Shown: positions 42,844 to 50,822 of the stretch, one piece after another
How positions within the stretch are numbered: the stretch's first letter is position 1
Layout of the letters: each line of letters starts with the position of its first letter
Source of the DNA: Halogranum rubrum
GTDB taxonomy: Archaea; Halobacteriota; Halobacteria; Halobacteriales; Haloferacaceae
Direction: 5' to 3'
NCBI RefSeq assembly: GCF_900114455.1
Contig: NZ_FOTC01000001.1
Span: forward strand, 1,513,058-1,577,057
DNA: 64,000 nt
Notes under the pieces: generated by a model
What the model was told of the DNA's origin: nothing
The model's input: only the letters and a program-made list of their open reading frames with translations
Databases searched by the model: none
Program-made: the position numbers and the translations under genes

Positions 42844-43431
42844 ATGCACGCCATCACCCGGAGCGGCTGGATCGAGGTCATCACCGGTTCGATGTTCTCG
42901 GGGAAGACGGAGGAACTCCTCCGTCGGCTACGCCGCGCGGAGATTGCCGAACAGGAGGTCGCCGTCTTCAAGCCCGACGTCGACGACCGGTACGGCGAAG
43001 CCACCATCGGCTCACACAACGGCCGACAGTGGGAGGCCCACGTCGTCGACGCCGAAGGCGAGGGAATCTGGGACATCTACGATAAACTCGACGGCGAGAA
43101 GGTCGTCGCCGTCGACGAGGCCAACTTCTTCTCGACGGAACTGGTCGACGTCTGCGAAGCCCTCGCCGCCGACGGCCGTCGCGTCATCGTCTCCGGCACC
43201 GACCAGACGTTCCGCGCCGAGCCGTTCGAACCGGTACCGCAACTCATCGCCCTCGCCGAGTACGTCGACAAGTTGCGAGCAATCTGTACCGTCTGCGGCG
43301 AACCCGCGACGCGCAACCAGCGACTCATCGAGGGCAAGCCCGCACACGTCGACGACCCGACCATCCTCGTCGGCGCAGAGGAGTCCTACGAAGCACGGTG
43401 TCGGAACTGTCATACCCTCCGCACCGACTAG
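42844..43431 (+). CDS. tdk: Thymidine kinase
   Basis: A 195-aa type II thymidine kinase (salvage of thymidine to dTMP). Seen: P-loop GSMFSGKTEELLRRLRRAE, Walker B-like VVAVDEANFF, the substrate lasso region RQSLxxGK-equivalent (PVPQLIALAEYVDKLRAICT), and zinc Cys pairs CTVCGEP and CRNCH. The start MHAITRSGWIEVITG at 42844 is preferred over an upstream in-frame codon at 42829. The YIP1 gene starts 7 nt after its stop. Confidence 0.95.
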   Translation: MHAITRSGWIEVITGSMFSGKTEELLRRLRRAEIAEQEVAVFKPDVDDRYGEATIGSHNGRQWEAHVVDAEGEGIWDIYDKLDGEKVVAVDEANFFSTELVDVCEALAADGRRVIVSGTDQTFRAEPFEPVPQLIALAEYVDKLRAICTVCGEPATRNQRLIEGKPAHVDDPTILVGAEESYEARCRNCHTLRTD

Positions 43432-43438
43432 GACGAAC

Positions 43439-44059
43439 GTGACTACTTGGGTCGAAAACCCCCGCGGCGGCCGTGACCGCGGCCCGCGCGGCATCGCCCG
43501 CGCGTGGGTCGAAGTGTTGTTCCGCCCGCGGCGGTTCTTCCGTAACGGCGTCGCCCCCGGCGACCAAGCGCCCGGTCTCGTCTTCGGCGTGCTCGTCGCC
43601 CTCTGTTACGTCGGCGGCGTGCTCTGGTTCACGCCGGAGCGTCTGCTCGGAACCGACTTCGTTCCCCTCCTCGCGGGCAGTCGCGCGGTGACGAGTCTCC
43701 TCCTCCTCCTCGTCCTCACCCTGTTCGTCGCGCCCGCGACGATGCACTTGCTCGGCGCGCTCCAGACGGTGTTGCTCGTCCTCGTCGTCAGGGACCGCGC
43801 CGGCGTGAGCGAGACGGTCCAGACAATCGCCTACGCGGCCGCACCGTGTGTCCTCGCAGGCTACCCATCGCCGTTCCTCCGCACACTCTGTGCCGTCTAC
43901 GGAGCCGTCCTCTTCGTCGTCGGCCTCAGCGTCATCCACCAGACCAGCCTACTCCGGGCGACTGTCGCTGGCGCGGTTCCGGCGACGATTCTCTTCGGGT
44001 ACGGGTTCGGTGGTGTCGCGGCCGCGACGACGGTGTTGCAGGCAATCGGTGTGCTCTGA
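43439..44059 (+). CDS. YIP1 family membrane protein
   Basis: A 206-aa membrane protein with about five helices. The N-terminal motif VTTWVENPRGGRDRGPRGI followed by WVEVLFRPRRFFRNGVAPGD matches haloarchaeal YIP1-family proteins. Function unknown. It uses a GTG start at 43439, 7 nt after the tdk stop, so it is probably co-transcribed with tdk. The longer upstream frame lies inside tdk and is a shadow. Confidence 0.85.
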   Translation: MTTWVENPRGGRDRGPRGIARAWVEVLFRPRRFFRNGVAPGDQAPGLVFGVLVALCYVGGVLWFTPERLLGTDFVPLLAGSRAVTSLLLLLVLTLFVAPATMHLLGALQTVLLVLVVRDRAGVSETVQTIAYAAAPCVLAGYPSPFLRTLCAVYGAVLFVVGLSVIHQTSLLRATVAGAVPATILFGYGFGGVAAATTVLQAIGVL

Positions 44060-44245
44060 GCGGCCGCGTCACCGGGAACTGACCATGGTCAGTCGGTGGG
44101 TGTTCGACCAGAATCACCGGACGACGGTCGGATTCGTCGGCTCGATGGCAGGTGACGAGCGGAAAATAACCACCCGAATCGGACCACGAAGCCGACAGCA
44201 GACTTTCGACAACAGTTTTAGGCCGCGGTGTTTCTGTCTGCTCAA

Positions 44246-46387
44246 ATGGGTACGTGTATTATCTGCGGTACGCCCGTGGACGGTCGAATCTGCAACAGTC
44301 ACCAAGAAGACGTCGTGTTCCACTTCGAGGGGAACAGCCCCGACCAGTTGATCTCCCGCCGGTTCTACAGCGGGACGGTCGACGGCTACGCCGACTTCGG
44401 TGTCTTCGTCGACATCTCGCCCGGCGTCACCGGTCTGCTCCACCGAAGCGAGCTCGACCGCCGCCTGGAGAGTCTCGACTGGGAGCCGGGTGACACCGTC
44501 TTCGTCCAGGTGAAGAACGTCCGCGACAACGGTAACATCGACCTCGGCTGGTCCATCCGCCAGTCCGAACGCGAGTTCCGCGGTGTGCTCGTGCAGGACG
44601 CCGACGGTGACCGAGACGTCGACGACGACTCAGACGACGACGGCCACGCCGACGAGTCCGCCGCTGAATCCGAAACGTCCGACTCCTCCGAGTCCTCCGA
44701 CTCCTCCGAGAGTGACGAATCGTCGAGTGAACCGAACGAACCGAGCGAATCGACGCCCGAGACGAACTCTGCAGACGCCGCACACGAGTTGACCGCCGAC
44801 GAGAGCGACGACGAGGAAGCGGCCGAGAGCGACGAGCGCTCGGACTACGACGAACCCGAACCCGAGGGAGAGACACAGCGTGTCGAAATCGGTTCCCTTC
44901 AGGACCGCGTCGGGCAGAGTATCCGCATCGAGGGCGAAGTCGTCGGCGCACGCCAGACCGGCGGCCCGACCGTCTTCGAACTTCGCGACGAGACCGGTGT
45001 CGTCGACTGTGCCGCCTTCGTCGAGGCAGGCGTCCGCGCCTACCCCGAAATCGACGTGGGCGACGTCGTCCGACTGGACGGCGAAGTCGAACTCCGCCGA
45101 AACGAGATTCAAGTCGAGACCGAAGCGCTCGTCTCGCTCGAAGACGAGGACGCCGAGACGGTCCAGCGCCGACTCGCCGACGCGCTGACCGCTCGTGCCC
45201 GTCCCGAGGCCGTGATGCCGCTGGCCGCTCACGACTCGGTCGAAGCCGTCTCCGAGCAACTCCTCGACGCCGCGGAGGCCATTCGCCGCGCCATCCTCGA
45301 ATCGCGCCCCATCGTCGTCCGCCACGCCGCCACCGCCGACGGCTACGTCGCCGGTGCGGCCGTCGAACGCGCCGTCCTCCCGCTCATCCGCGAGGAGTAC
45401 GCCAAGAGCGACGCCGAGTACCACTACTTCACCCGCCGTCCGCTCGACGACGCCGTCTACGGCATGGACGCCGCGACGAACGACGTCACCCGGATGCTGC
45501 AGGACCAGGACCGACACGACGAGAAACTCCCGCTCGTGCTCCTCCTGGGAACCGGAAGCACCGTCGAATCCAGCGACGGACTCGGTCTGCTCGGCGTCTA
45601 CGGTGCCAAGCGCGTCGTCGTCGACGCCGCCGTGGCCGACGAGGACGTCGAAGACGACACGGAAGTGCTCGTCAACCCCGCTCGCGCCGAGGCCGACGCA
45701 TCGGACCTCTCGACGGGTGCGCTCTCGGCGAACCTCGCCGCAGCAGTCAACGACGACGTCCGCGACGACCTCGCACACCTCCCCGCCGTCAGCTACTGGG
45801 AGGGCGCACCGCAGGCGTACCTCGACCTCGCCGAAGAGTCGGGCTACGACGCAGAGCGCGTCGCCGCACTCCGCGAAGCAGTCGCACTCGAAGCCTACTA
45901 CCAGTCCTACCAGGACAAGCGCGAACTCATCACGGACCTGCTGTTCGGCGACGAGGAGGGCCACGACACCGGCCTCGCGAACCACGTCGCAGAGCAGTTC
46001 CGCATCAAACTCGACGACGAAGTCGAGACGGCACAGGCCAACCTCGAACAGCGTGACGAGAGCGGCGTCGACTTCGCCGTCATCGACACGGACTCGTTCA
46101 CCCACCGCTTCGACTTCCCGCCGTCGACGCTCCTCGTCGAAGAACTCCACCGCCGCAACCGCAACGGGAGCGCCTTCGTCACCCTCGGCATCGGCATGGA
46201 CGAACTCTACCTCCGCAGCACAGAGGACGTCGACGTCCGCGCCGTCGCCGAGCGTGCTCGCGAGAACCTCCCGAACGCGGGTGTCACGGCGAACGGCGTC
46301 CGCGAAGGTCGCATCGAGTTCCTCTCCGGCGTCCGCGACGACGTGCGAGAAGCCGTCGTCGACGCCGTCGTCGAACAACTCGACTAA
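44246..46387 (+). CDS. RecJ/DHH-family protein with degenerate catalytic motifs (zinc ribbon-S1-OB-DHH)
   Basis: A 713-aa protein. Order: zinc ribbon (C4, C7, C16, H19); S1 RNA-binding domain, residues 36-105 (YSGTVDGYADFGVFVDISPG); a Ser/Asp/Glu-rich linker, 115-208; OB-fold, 212-298 (GQSIRIEGEVVGARQTGG); and a DHH/RecJ-like core, 350-713. The expected HxDxDG is H360-AATADG and the DHH triplet is D460-A461-A462, so the metal site looks lost. Haloarchaea encode several RecJ-like proteins and some archaeal ones act as Cdc45-like CMG partners; a structural rather than nuclease role is inferred. The start MGTCIICG at 44246 follows gttttagg by about 28 nt. Confidence 0.82.
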   Translation: MGTCIICGTPVDGRICNSHQEDVVFHFEGNSPDQLISRRFYSGTVDGYADFGVFVDISPGVTGLLHRSELDRRLESLDWEPGDTVFVQVKNVRDNGNIDLGWSIRQSEREFRGVLVQDADGDRDVDDDSDDDGHADESAAESETSDSSESSDSSESDESSSEPNEPSESTPETNSADAAHELTADESDDEEAAESDERSDYDEPEPEGETQRVEIGSLQDRVGQSIRIEGEVVGARQTGGPTVFELRDETGVVDCAAFVEAGVRAYPEIDVGDVVRLDGEVELRRNEIQVETEALVSLEDEDAETVQRRLADALTARARPEAVMPLAAHDSVEAVSEQLLDAAEAIRRAILESRPIVVRHAATADGYVAGAAVERAVLPLIREEYAKSDAEYHYFTRRPLDDAVYGMDAATNDVTRMLQDQDRHDEKLPLVLLLGTGSTVESSDGLGLLGVYGAKRVVVDAAVADEDVEDDTEVLVNPARAEADASDLSTGALSANLAAAVNDDVRDDLAHLPAVSYWEGAPQAYLDLAEESGYDAERVAALREAVALEAYYQSYQDKRELITDLLFGDEEGHDTGLANHVAEQFRIKLDDEVETAQANLEQRDESGVDFAVIDTDSFTHRFDFPPSTLLVEELHRRNRNGSAFVTLGIGMDELYLRSTEDVDVRAVAERARENLPNAGVTANGVREGRIEFLSGVRDDVREAVVDAVVEQLD

Positions 46388-46541
46388 TCCCGTATCGGTC
46401 TCGCGTCGACTCCTACCGTCGTGCACCGGTTCGCGTTAACGACTGTTTTGCCACCCCTACTGTCGATTTAGACGGACTGTCCTTTCTGACCAACTGGTTC
46501 GCCACAAACCATTAACCGCTTCGACCACGTTTCTATTTGAC

Positions 46542-47225
46542 ATGAACCGTCGCCATGCGCTCGCCAGTATCGCCACGACAATCGCTGTCGCAGGATGCCT
46601 CGGTTCGGTCCCCTCATCTTCCGGTTCTGCGCAGGACGCCAGTACTCAGACGGCTACCACGACCGAGAGGGGTACCGAGACCGACGCCGACGAGCGAACG
46701 AAGAAGACGACCGGCACCGACGAGTGCACCACGCCGAAGTCGACGGCGACGGACGCGGAGACGGAGACACCGTCGGATGCGACGAGTACGGCGGACACGT
46801 CGGGTACGTCCGGCACGTCGAGTGCCGACCTACCTGACCCGCCGTTCGCGGGAATGCGCACCGACCCGGCGGCGACGTACGTCGTCGGGAAGCAGGGTGG
46901 CACGACCACGACTGCGACATCGGACGGCGCACACGTCGTCCAAATCTGGAACGACGGCCCCGACGCCCGTAGCGTGAGCGTCGTCATCACCGGACAGAAG
47001 ACGGGCACGCAGTTCGACGACACGGTCGAAATCGCCGCGGGCGACCACCTGAACTTCGTGTTCGAGACGCCCGACGCGTACAAGGTCGAAGTGAGCGGCG
47101 AGGGATTCTCCTCGACGTCGTCGGTCGACCGCGAGTGGGGCGAGTGTTCGACGTCGATGACGACGATTCGTCTCCGCGAGAACGGGACGGAGATGCGGAC
47201 GACGTCGCAGTCGGGGACGTGTTGA
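46542..47225 (+). CDS. Lipoprotein with Thr/Ser-rich linker
   Basis: A 227-aa exported protein. Signal MNRRHALASIATTIAVAGC has a Tat-like RR and a lipobox-like VAGC, so Cys19 would be lipidated. Residues 20-105 are a Thr/Ser/Glu/Asp-rich unstructured spacer. The C-terminal ~115 residues form a beta-sandwich-like domain (AAGDHLNFVFETPDAYKVEV). No function recognised. The start is supported by cattaacc about 28 nt upstream. Confidence 0.8.
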   Translation: MNRRHALASIATTIAVAGCLGSVPSSSGSAQDASTQTATTTERGTETDADERTKKTTGTDECTTPKSTATDAETETPSDATSTADTSGTSGTSSADLPDPPFAGMRTDPAATYVVGKQGGTTTTATSDGAHVVQIWNDGPDARSVSVVITGQKTGTQFDDTVEIAAGDHLNFVFETPDAYKVEVSGEGFSSTSSVDREWGECSTSMTTIRLRENGTEMRTTSQSGTC

Positions 47226-47269
47226 GCGTTCGACGTACGAGTTGACGTGAGCAACCAGTTCAGGCCGAC

Positions 47270-48142
47270 TCAGACCGATTCGGCCGTCAGCGAGCTATCG
47301 TCTAGCGGTGTCGAGTGACGGCGGTAGGTGTCGTAGACGCGTTCGGCCCACTCGCGGGCGAGTACGGTGTCGGTGTCGACGAACACGCGCATCGCGCCCG
47401 TCTCCTCGTCGTAGCCACCGATTCCGACCCGGTCGTCGAAGATGGCGAGACCGTAGGGAAGCGCGTCCCGGGTGCGAAGCGTGAGACTACCCGCCTCCAG
47501 TGCGGCGTCGAGACGGCTCGGGTCGTCCGCGCGGAGTTGCTCGACGACGTCGGGGAGATAGATCAGTTCGACGTCGCGCCCGTCCAAGACGGGGTCGGAA
47601 ACCGTCGCCAGCGACGGCGGCACCATGTGTGTGGTGTTGAACCCGCGGAACGTCTCGCTGTCTCGAAGCAGCGAGAGAAAGCGCGACATGGGGCCATACG
47701 GGTCCGTCGGCGTCGGCACTGTCACCGTCGCGCCCGCGAACGGTTCGACGACGAACTCCTGGTGCGACTCACAGATTGCGTCGAGGAGCGGTGAGAGGCG
47801 GTCGGCGGTCACGAGGTCACGCTCGAACCGCAGGACCGACTCGGCGACGACTTCTCCTTTGCCCGTGAGGACGAACTGCCCGCCGACGCGCTCTGCGAGT
47901 TCGTGTTCTTCCAGCCACCGAGTGAACCGGTGGCTCGTCGCCCGCGAGATGTCGAGGGCGTCTTCGATGTCGCGACGGTCACGCGGCCCGTCGAAGAGGA
48001 GTTCGAGAATCGACCGGTGGCGGACGACGTCGACCAAATCGTCGGTGTCGAGGCGGTCGATTCCTTCGGTTGGCGTGTTGCTGTATTGCTGTAGGTCGAA
48101 GGCGTGCTGGATGAGTTCGTCGAGGATGTGTTGATTGGCCAT
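47270..48142 (-). CDS. HTH regulator with FilR1-like effector domain
   Basis: A 290-aa regulator. Winged helix at residues 40-105: RHRSILELLFDGPRDRRDIE, DALDISRATSHRFTRWLEEH, VGGQFVLTGKG. The C-terminal ~170 residues (ETFRGFNTTHMVPPSLATVS, VELIYLPDVVEQLRADDP, ALPYGLAIFDDRVGIGGYDE) match the FilR1-type effector domain of archaeal HTH regulators. It is divergent from the methyltransferase-MFS pair, with palindromes between, so it likely controls them and itself; this is inferred. Confidence 0.85.
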   Translation of the reverse strand: MANQHILDELIQHAFDLQQYSNTPTEGIDRLDTDDLVDVVRHRSILELLFDGPRDRRDIEDALDISRATSHRFTRWLEEHELAERVGGQFVLTGKGEVVAESVLRFERDLVTADRLSPLLDAICESHQEFVVEPFAGATVTVPTPTDPYGPMSRFLSLLRDSETFRGFNTTHMVPPSLATVSDPVLDGRDVELIYLPDVVEQLRADDPSRLDAALEAGSLTLRTRDALPYGLAIFDDRVGIGGYDEETGAMRVFVDTDTVLAREWAERVYDTYRRHSTPLDDSSLTAESV

Positions 48143-48200
48143 ACGTGACGCTCCGCCGAGCGAGTTCGGCTGTCTCCCGTTACTACAGTGAACGTCCGCT

Positions 48201-48240
48201 CAGGAGTTAATCCTGTCTCAGGTCGTGAGACGACTCTCAC
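48201..48240. promoter_or_regulatory. Cluster of palindromes between divergent regulator and methyltransferase genes
   Basis: CAGGA (48201-48205) and TCCTG (48211-48215) form a 5-bp inverted repeat around GTTAA. GTCTCA (48215-48220) and TGAGAC (48226-48231) form a perfect 6-bp inverted repeat with a 5-nt gap. TGAGA (48226-48230) and TCTCA (48235-48239) make a third overlapping one. Three alternating half-sites in 25 nt look like a multi-dimer operator. It lies about 65 nt upstream of the methyltransferase TATA-like box (ctatag near 48305). Confidence 0.5.
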
Positions 48241-48335
48241 TGCGCGGCACGAGTCGCAACGCCTGTGAGCGGAGTCGATTACAGCGACGACACTCAGAAA
48301 TCAACTATAGACGGGTTCGGCACCTCCTGTGGAGT

Positions 48336-49439
48336 ATGGCAACCAACACAGAACAGACGAAGCACGCAGAAGAGACCGAAGCGTTCGTCGACCGACTGCT
48401 GGACGCAGTCGCGGGAACGCTCACCATGGAGACGCTGTTCGTCGGCCACAAGTTGGGCTACTACGAGGCTATCGCCGAGGCAGGTAGCGTCACCTCCGAG
48501 GAACTCGCGTCGGCGACGGACACCCACGAGCGCTACGCCCGCGAGTGGCTGGAACAACAGACCGTCACTGGTATCATCGGTATCGAAGACGAACACGCCG
48601 ATGCGACGAGTCGGCGATATTTCCTCCCGCCGGGGCGCGAAGAGGCGCTGACCGACCGCGACAGTCTGAACTACGTCGCTCCGTTCGGAAGCCTCCTCGT
48701 CGGTGCGGTTCGCCCGGCCGATGCGATTCTGGAGGCGTACCGGACGGGCGGCGGCGTCCCCTACGAGGAGTACGGCGAGCACTTCCGCGAGGGGCAGGCG
48801 GCCATCAACCGCCCGGCGTTCCTCCACTCGATGGGGTCGGAGTGGATTCCGGCGATGGCGGACGTCGACGACCGACTCAGAACCGACCCGTCGGCCCGCG
48901 TCGCCGACGTCGGATGCGGCTACGGATGGTCCAGCATCGGTATCGCGCAGGCCTACCCGAACGTCCACGTCGACGGCTATGACCTCGACACGAAGTCGGT
49001 CGAGGAGGCCCAGAAGAACGTCCGTGAGGCTGGCCTCGGCGACCGAGTGACCGTCGAGTGCCGGGACGCGGGCGACACCGACATCGACGGCGAGTACGAC
49101 CTCGTGACGGCGTTCGAGTGCGTCCACGACCTCTCGGACCCGGTGGGCGTCCTCCGGAACATGCGTCGACTCGTCGCGGACGACGGGGCCGTCCTCGTCG
49201 TCGACGAACGCGTGGGAGACGAGTTCACTGCCGACGGCGACGACGTCGAGTGGATGATGTACGGGTGGAGCGTGCTCCACTGCTTGCCGGTCGGGATGGC
49301 CGACCACCCGTCTGCAGGGACGGGAACCGTGATGCGCACCGACACGCTCCGGCAGTACGCGACGGACGCCGGGTTCAGCGACCTGACCGTGTTGCCGGTG
49401 GAGAACTACTTCTTCCGGTTCTACCGGTTGGAGCCGTGA
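48336..49439 (+). CDS. Class I SAM-dependent methyltransferase
   Basis: A 367-aa methyltransferase. Residues 15-100 form a winged-helix-like N-terminal region (FVDRLLDAVAGTLTMETLFV, EWLEQQTVTGIIGIED). The Rossmann domain begins near residue 185 with the SAM-binding motif VADVGCGYGWSSIGIAQAYP, then VHVDGYDLD and DLVTAFECVHDLSDP. The architecture recalls small-molecule O-methyltransferases or UbiE-like enzymes; the substrate is unknown. The start at 48336 follows ctatagac by about 28 nt. It is in operon with the MFS gene 10 nt later, suggesting modification and export of the same compound. Confidence 0.87.
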   Translation: MATNTEQTKHAEETEAFVDRLLDAVAGTLTMETLFVGHKLGYYEAIAEAGSVTSEELASATDTHERYAREWLEQQTVTGIIGIEDEHADATSRRYFLPPGREEALTDRDSLNYVAPFGSLLVGAVRPADAILEAYRTGGGVPYEEYGEHFREGQAAINRPAFLHSMGSEWIPAMADVDDRLRTDPSARVADVGCGYGWSSIGIAQAYPNVHVDGYDLDTKSVEEAQKNVREAGLGDRVTVECRDAGDTDIDGEYDLVTAFECVHDLSDPVGVLRNMRRLVADDGAVLVVDERVGDEFTADGDDVEWMMYGWSVLHCLPVGMADHPSAGTGTVMRTDTLRQYATDAGFSDLTVLPVENYFFRFYRLEP

Positions 49440-49448
49440 GGTGAGTCG

Positions 49449-50711
49449 ATGACCACACAGCCACCAATAGATTCCGTCGACGAACCACGGGCGACCGTCC
49501 CGTGGCGCTCACGACTGGTACAAGTCGTCTTCGCCAGCACGCTCCTCGCGCCGCTCGGCGTGCCGCTCGTCAGTCCGGCGCTCCCGGTGATTCGAGACGC
49601 CTTCGGTGTCACCGACGCGACAGCGAGTCTGCTCATCAGCGCCTACTTCGTGGCCGGTATCGTGCTGTCACCGTTCGTCGGCGCGCTCGCCGACCGAATC
49701 GGTCGCAAGCGCGTCCTCGCGACGAGTCTCGTCGGCTTCGGCCTCGTCGGCGGCGCGAGCGCGTTCGCGCCGTCGTTCGGCGTGATTCTCGCACTCCGCG
49801 TCGTCCAAGGTGTCGCCGCGGCGGGTATCTTCATCTCGACGGTGACGCTCGTCGGCGACGCGTTCGAGGGGAGTCAGCGGAACGCCGTCCTCGGCGTGAA
49901 CACCGCCGTGCTGTCGGCAGGGGCGGCAGTGTTCCCGGTGGTCGGCGGCGCGCTCGTCTCCTACGGCTGGAACACACCGTTCTACGCCTACTTCCTCGCC
50001 GTCCCGGTCGGTCTCGTCGCCGCCGTCGTCCTCGACGAACCCGCGCGAGAGGAAGTACGCACGCTACCGGGTCTCGACTACCTCCGAGGCGCGGCGAGTG
50101 CTGTCGCCGCCTCGGGTACGTTCCCGTTCTACGCCGCGACGTTCGCGACGGAGTTTCTCCTCTTCGGGGCCGTGTTCACGGTGCTCCCGTTCCTCCTGAC
50201 GTCGCAGTACGCGCTCGCGCCCGTGTTCGTCGGAGCCGTCATCATGGCCGCCGAAGCCGCCTCGGTCGTCGCGTCGATGGCGAACGGTCGACTCTCCGAG
50301 TCGTACTCCAACCGGCGACTCGTCGCGGCAGGAATCGGGGCGTACGGCGTAGGGCTGCTCGGCGCGTGGGCGGCCCCGTCGGCGTTGTTCGTCGGCGTGT
50401 CGATGCTGGCGGTCGGTGCCGGTGTCGGCCTCGTGCTCCCCTCCGTCGACGCGGCGGTGAGCGACCGGATTCCGGCGTCGTTCCGGGCGGGGGCGCTTAG
50501 CCTCCGCAACAGCACGACGTTCCTCGGACGGGCGTCGGGTCCACTCGTCTTCGCCGGTCTCGCAGTCGTCTTCGGCTATCCGACGCTCCTGCTCGCCAGC
50601 GGCGTCGTCGCACTCGTGGGAGTCGGCGTCGGGAGTGCCGTCGGTCGGTCGCGCTCGAAGGGGCGGGCGCGTCGTACTGGCGTCGCACCTGCAGAAGAGA
50701 GCCCTCGATGA
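49449..50711 (+). CDS. MFS transporter
   Basis: A 420-aa 12-helix major facilitator of drug-efflux type. The conserved loop between helices 2 and 3 is GALADRIGRKRVLATSLVGF, and motif C-like AVLSAGAAVFPVVGGALVSY in helix 5 suggests an antiporter. The ATG at 49449 is preceded by GAGGTGA in the upstream stop region, so it is translated as the second gene of the methyltransferase operon. Confidence 0.9.
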   Translation: MTTQPPIDSVDEPRATVPWRSRLVQVVFASTLLAPLGVPLVSPALPVIRDAFGVTDATASLLISAYFVAGIVLSPFVGALADRIGRKRVLATSLVGFGLVGGASAFAPSFGVILALRVVQGVAAAGIFISTVTLVGDAFEGSQRNAVLGVNTAVLSAGAAVFPVVGGALVSYGWNTPFYAYFLAVPVGLVAAVVLDEPAREEVRTLPGLDYLRGAASAVAASGTFPFYAATFATEFLLFGAVFTVLPFLLTSQYALAPVFVGAVIMAAEAASVVASMANGRLSESYSNRRLVAAGIGAYGVGLLGAWAAPSALFVGVSMLAVGAGVGLVLPSVDAAVSDRIPASFRAGALSLRNSTTFLGRASGPLVFAGLAVVFGYPTLLLASGVVALVGVGVGSAVGRSRSKGRARRTGVAPAEESPR

Positions 50712-50771
50712 CGATTTTGTGAGGGTCTCGGAGCGACACCCTTAACCCCGAAACCGGTCGAAACACACGTA

Positions 50772-50822
50772 ATGAGCTACGCCGTCGCTCTCGTTTCGAC
50801 CACGGAGGTGACTCCGCCGTGA
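50772..50822 (+). CDS. 16-codon upstream ORF preceding elp3
   Basis: ATG at 50772 opens MSYAVALVSTTEVTPP and stops at TGA 50820-50822. That stop overlaps the elp3 GTG in the sequence GTGA. A ccttaacc TATA-like box 25-30 nt upstream of the ATG predicts a leaderless transcript starting at this ORF, not at elp3. The ORF carries a strong Shine-Dalgarno GGAGGTGA (50804-50811) 7 nt before the elp3 GTG. It may be a leader peptide coupling or gating Elp3 synthesis. Confidence 0.5.
   Translation: MSYAVALVSTTEVTPP

Noticed and set aside
44630..46426. A 598-aa open frame antisense to the RecJ-like gene
   Set aside because: Val/Gly/Asp-rich mirror of GC-rich coding sequence; no promoter or domain, and the plus-strand gene has clear domains.
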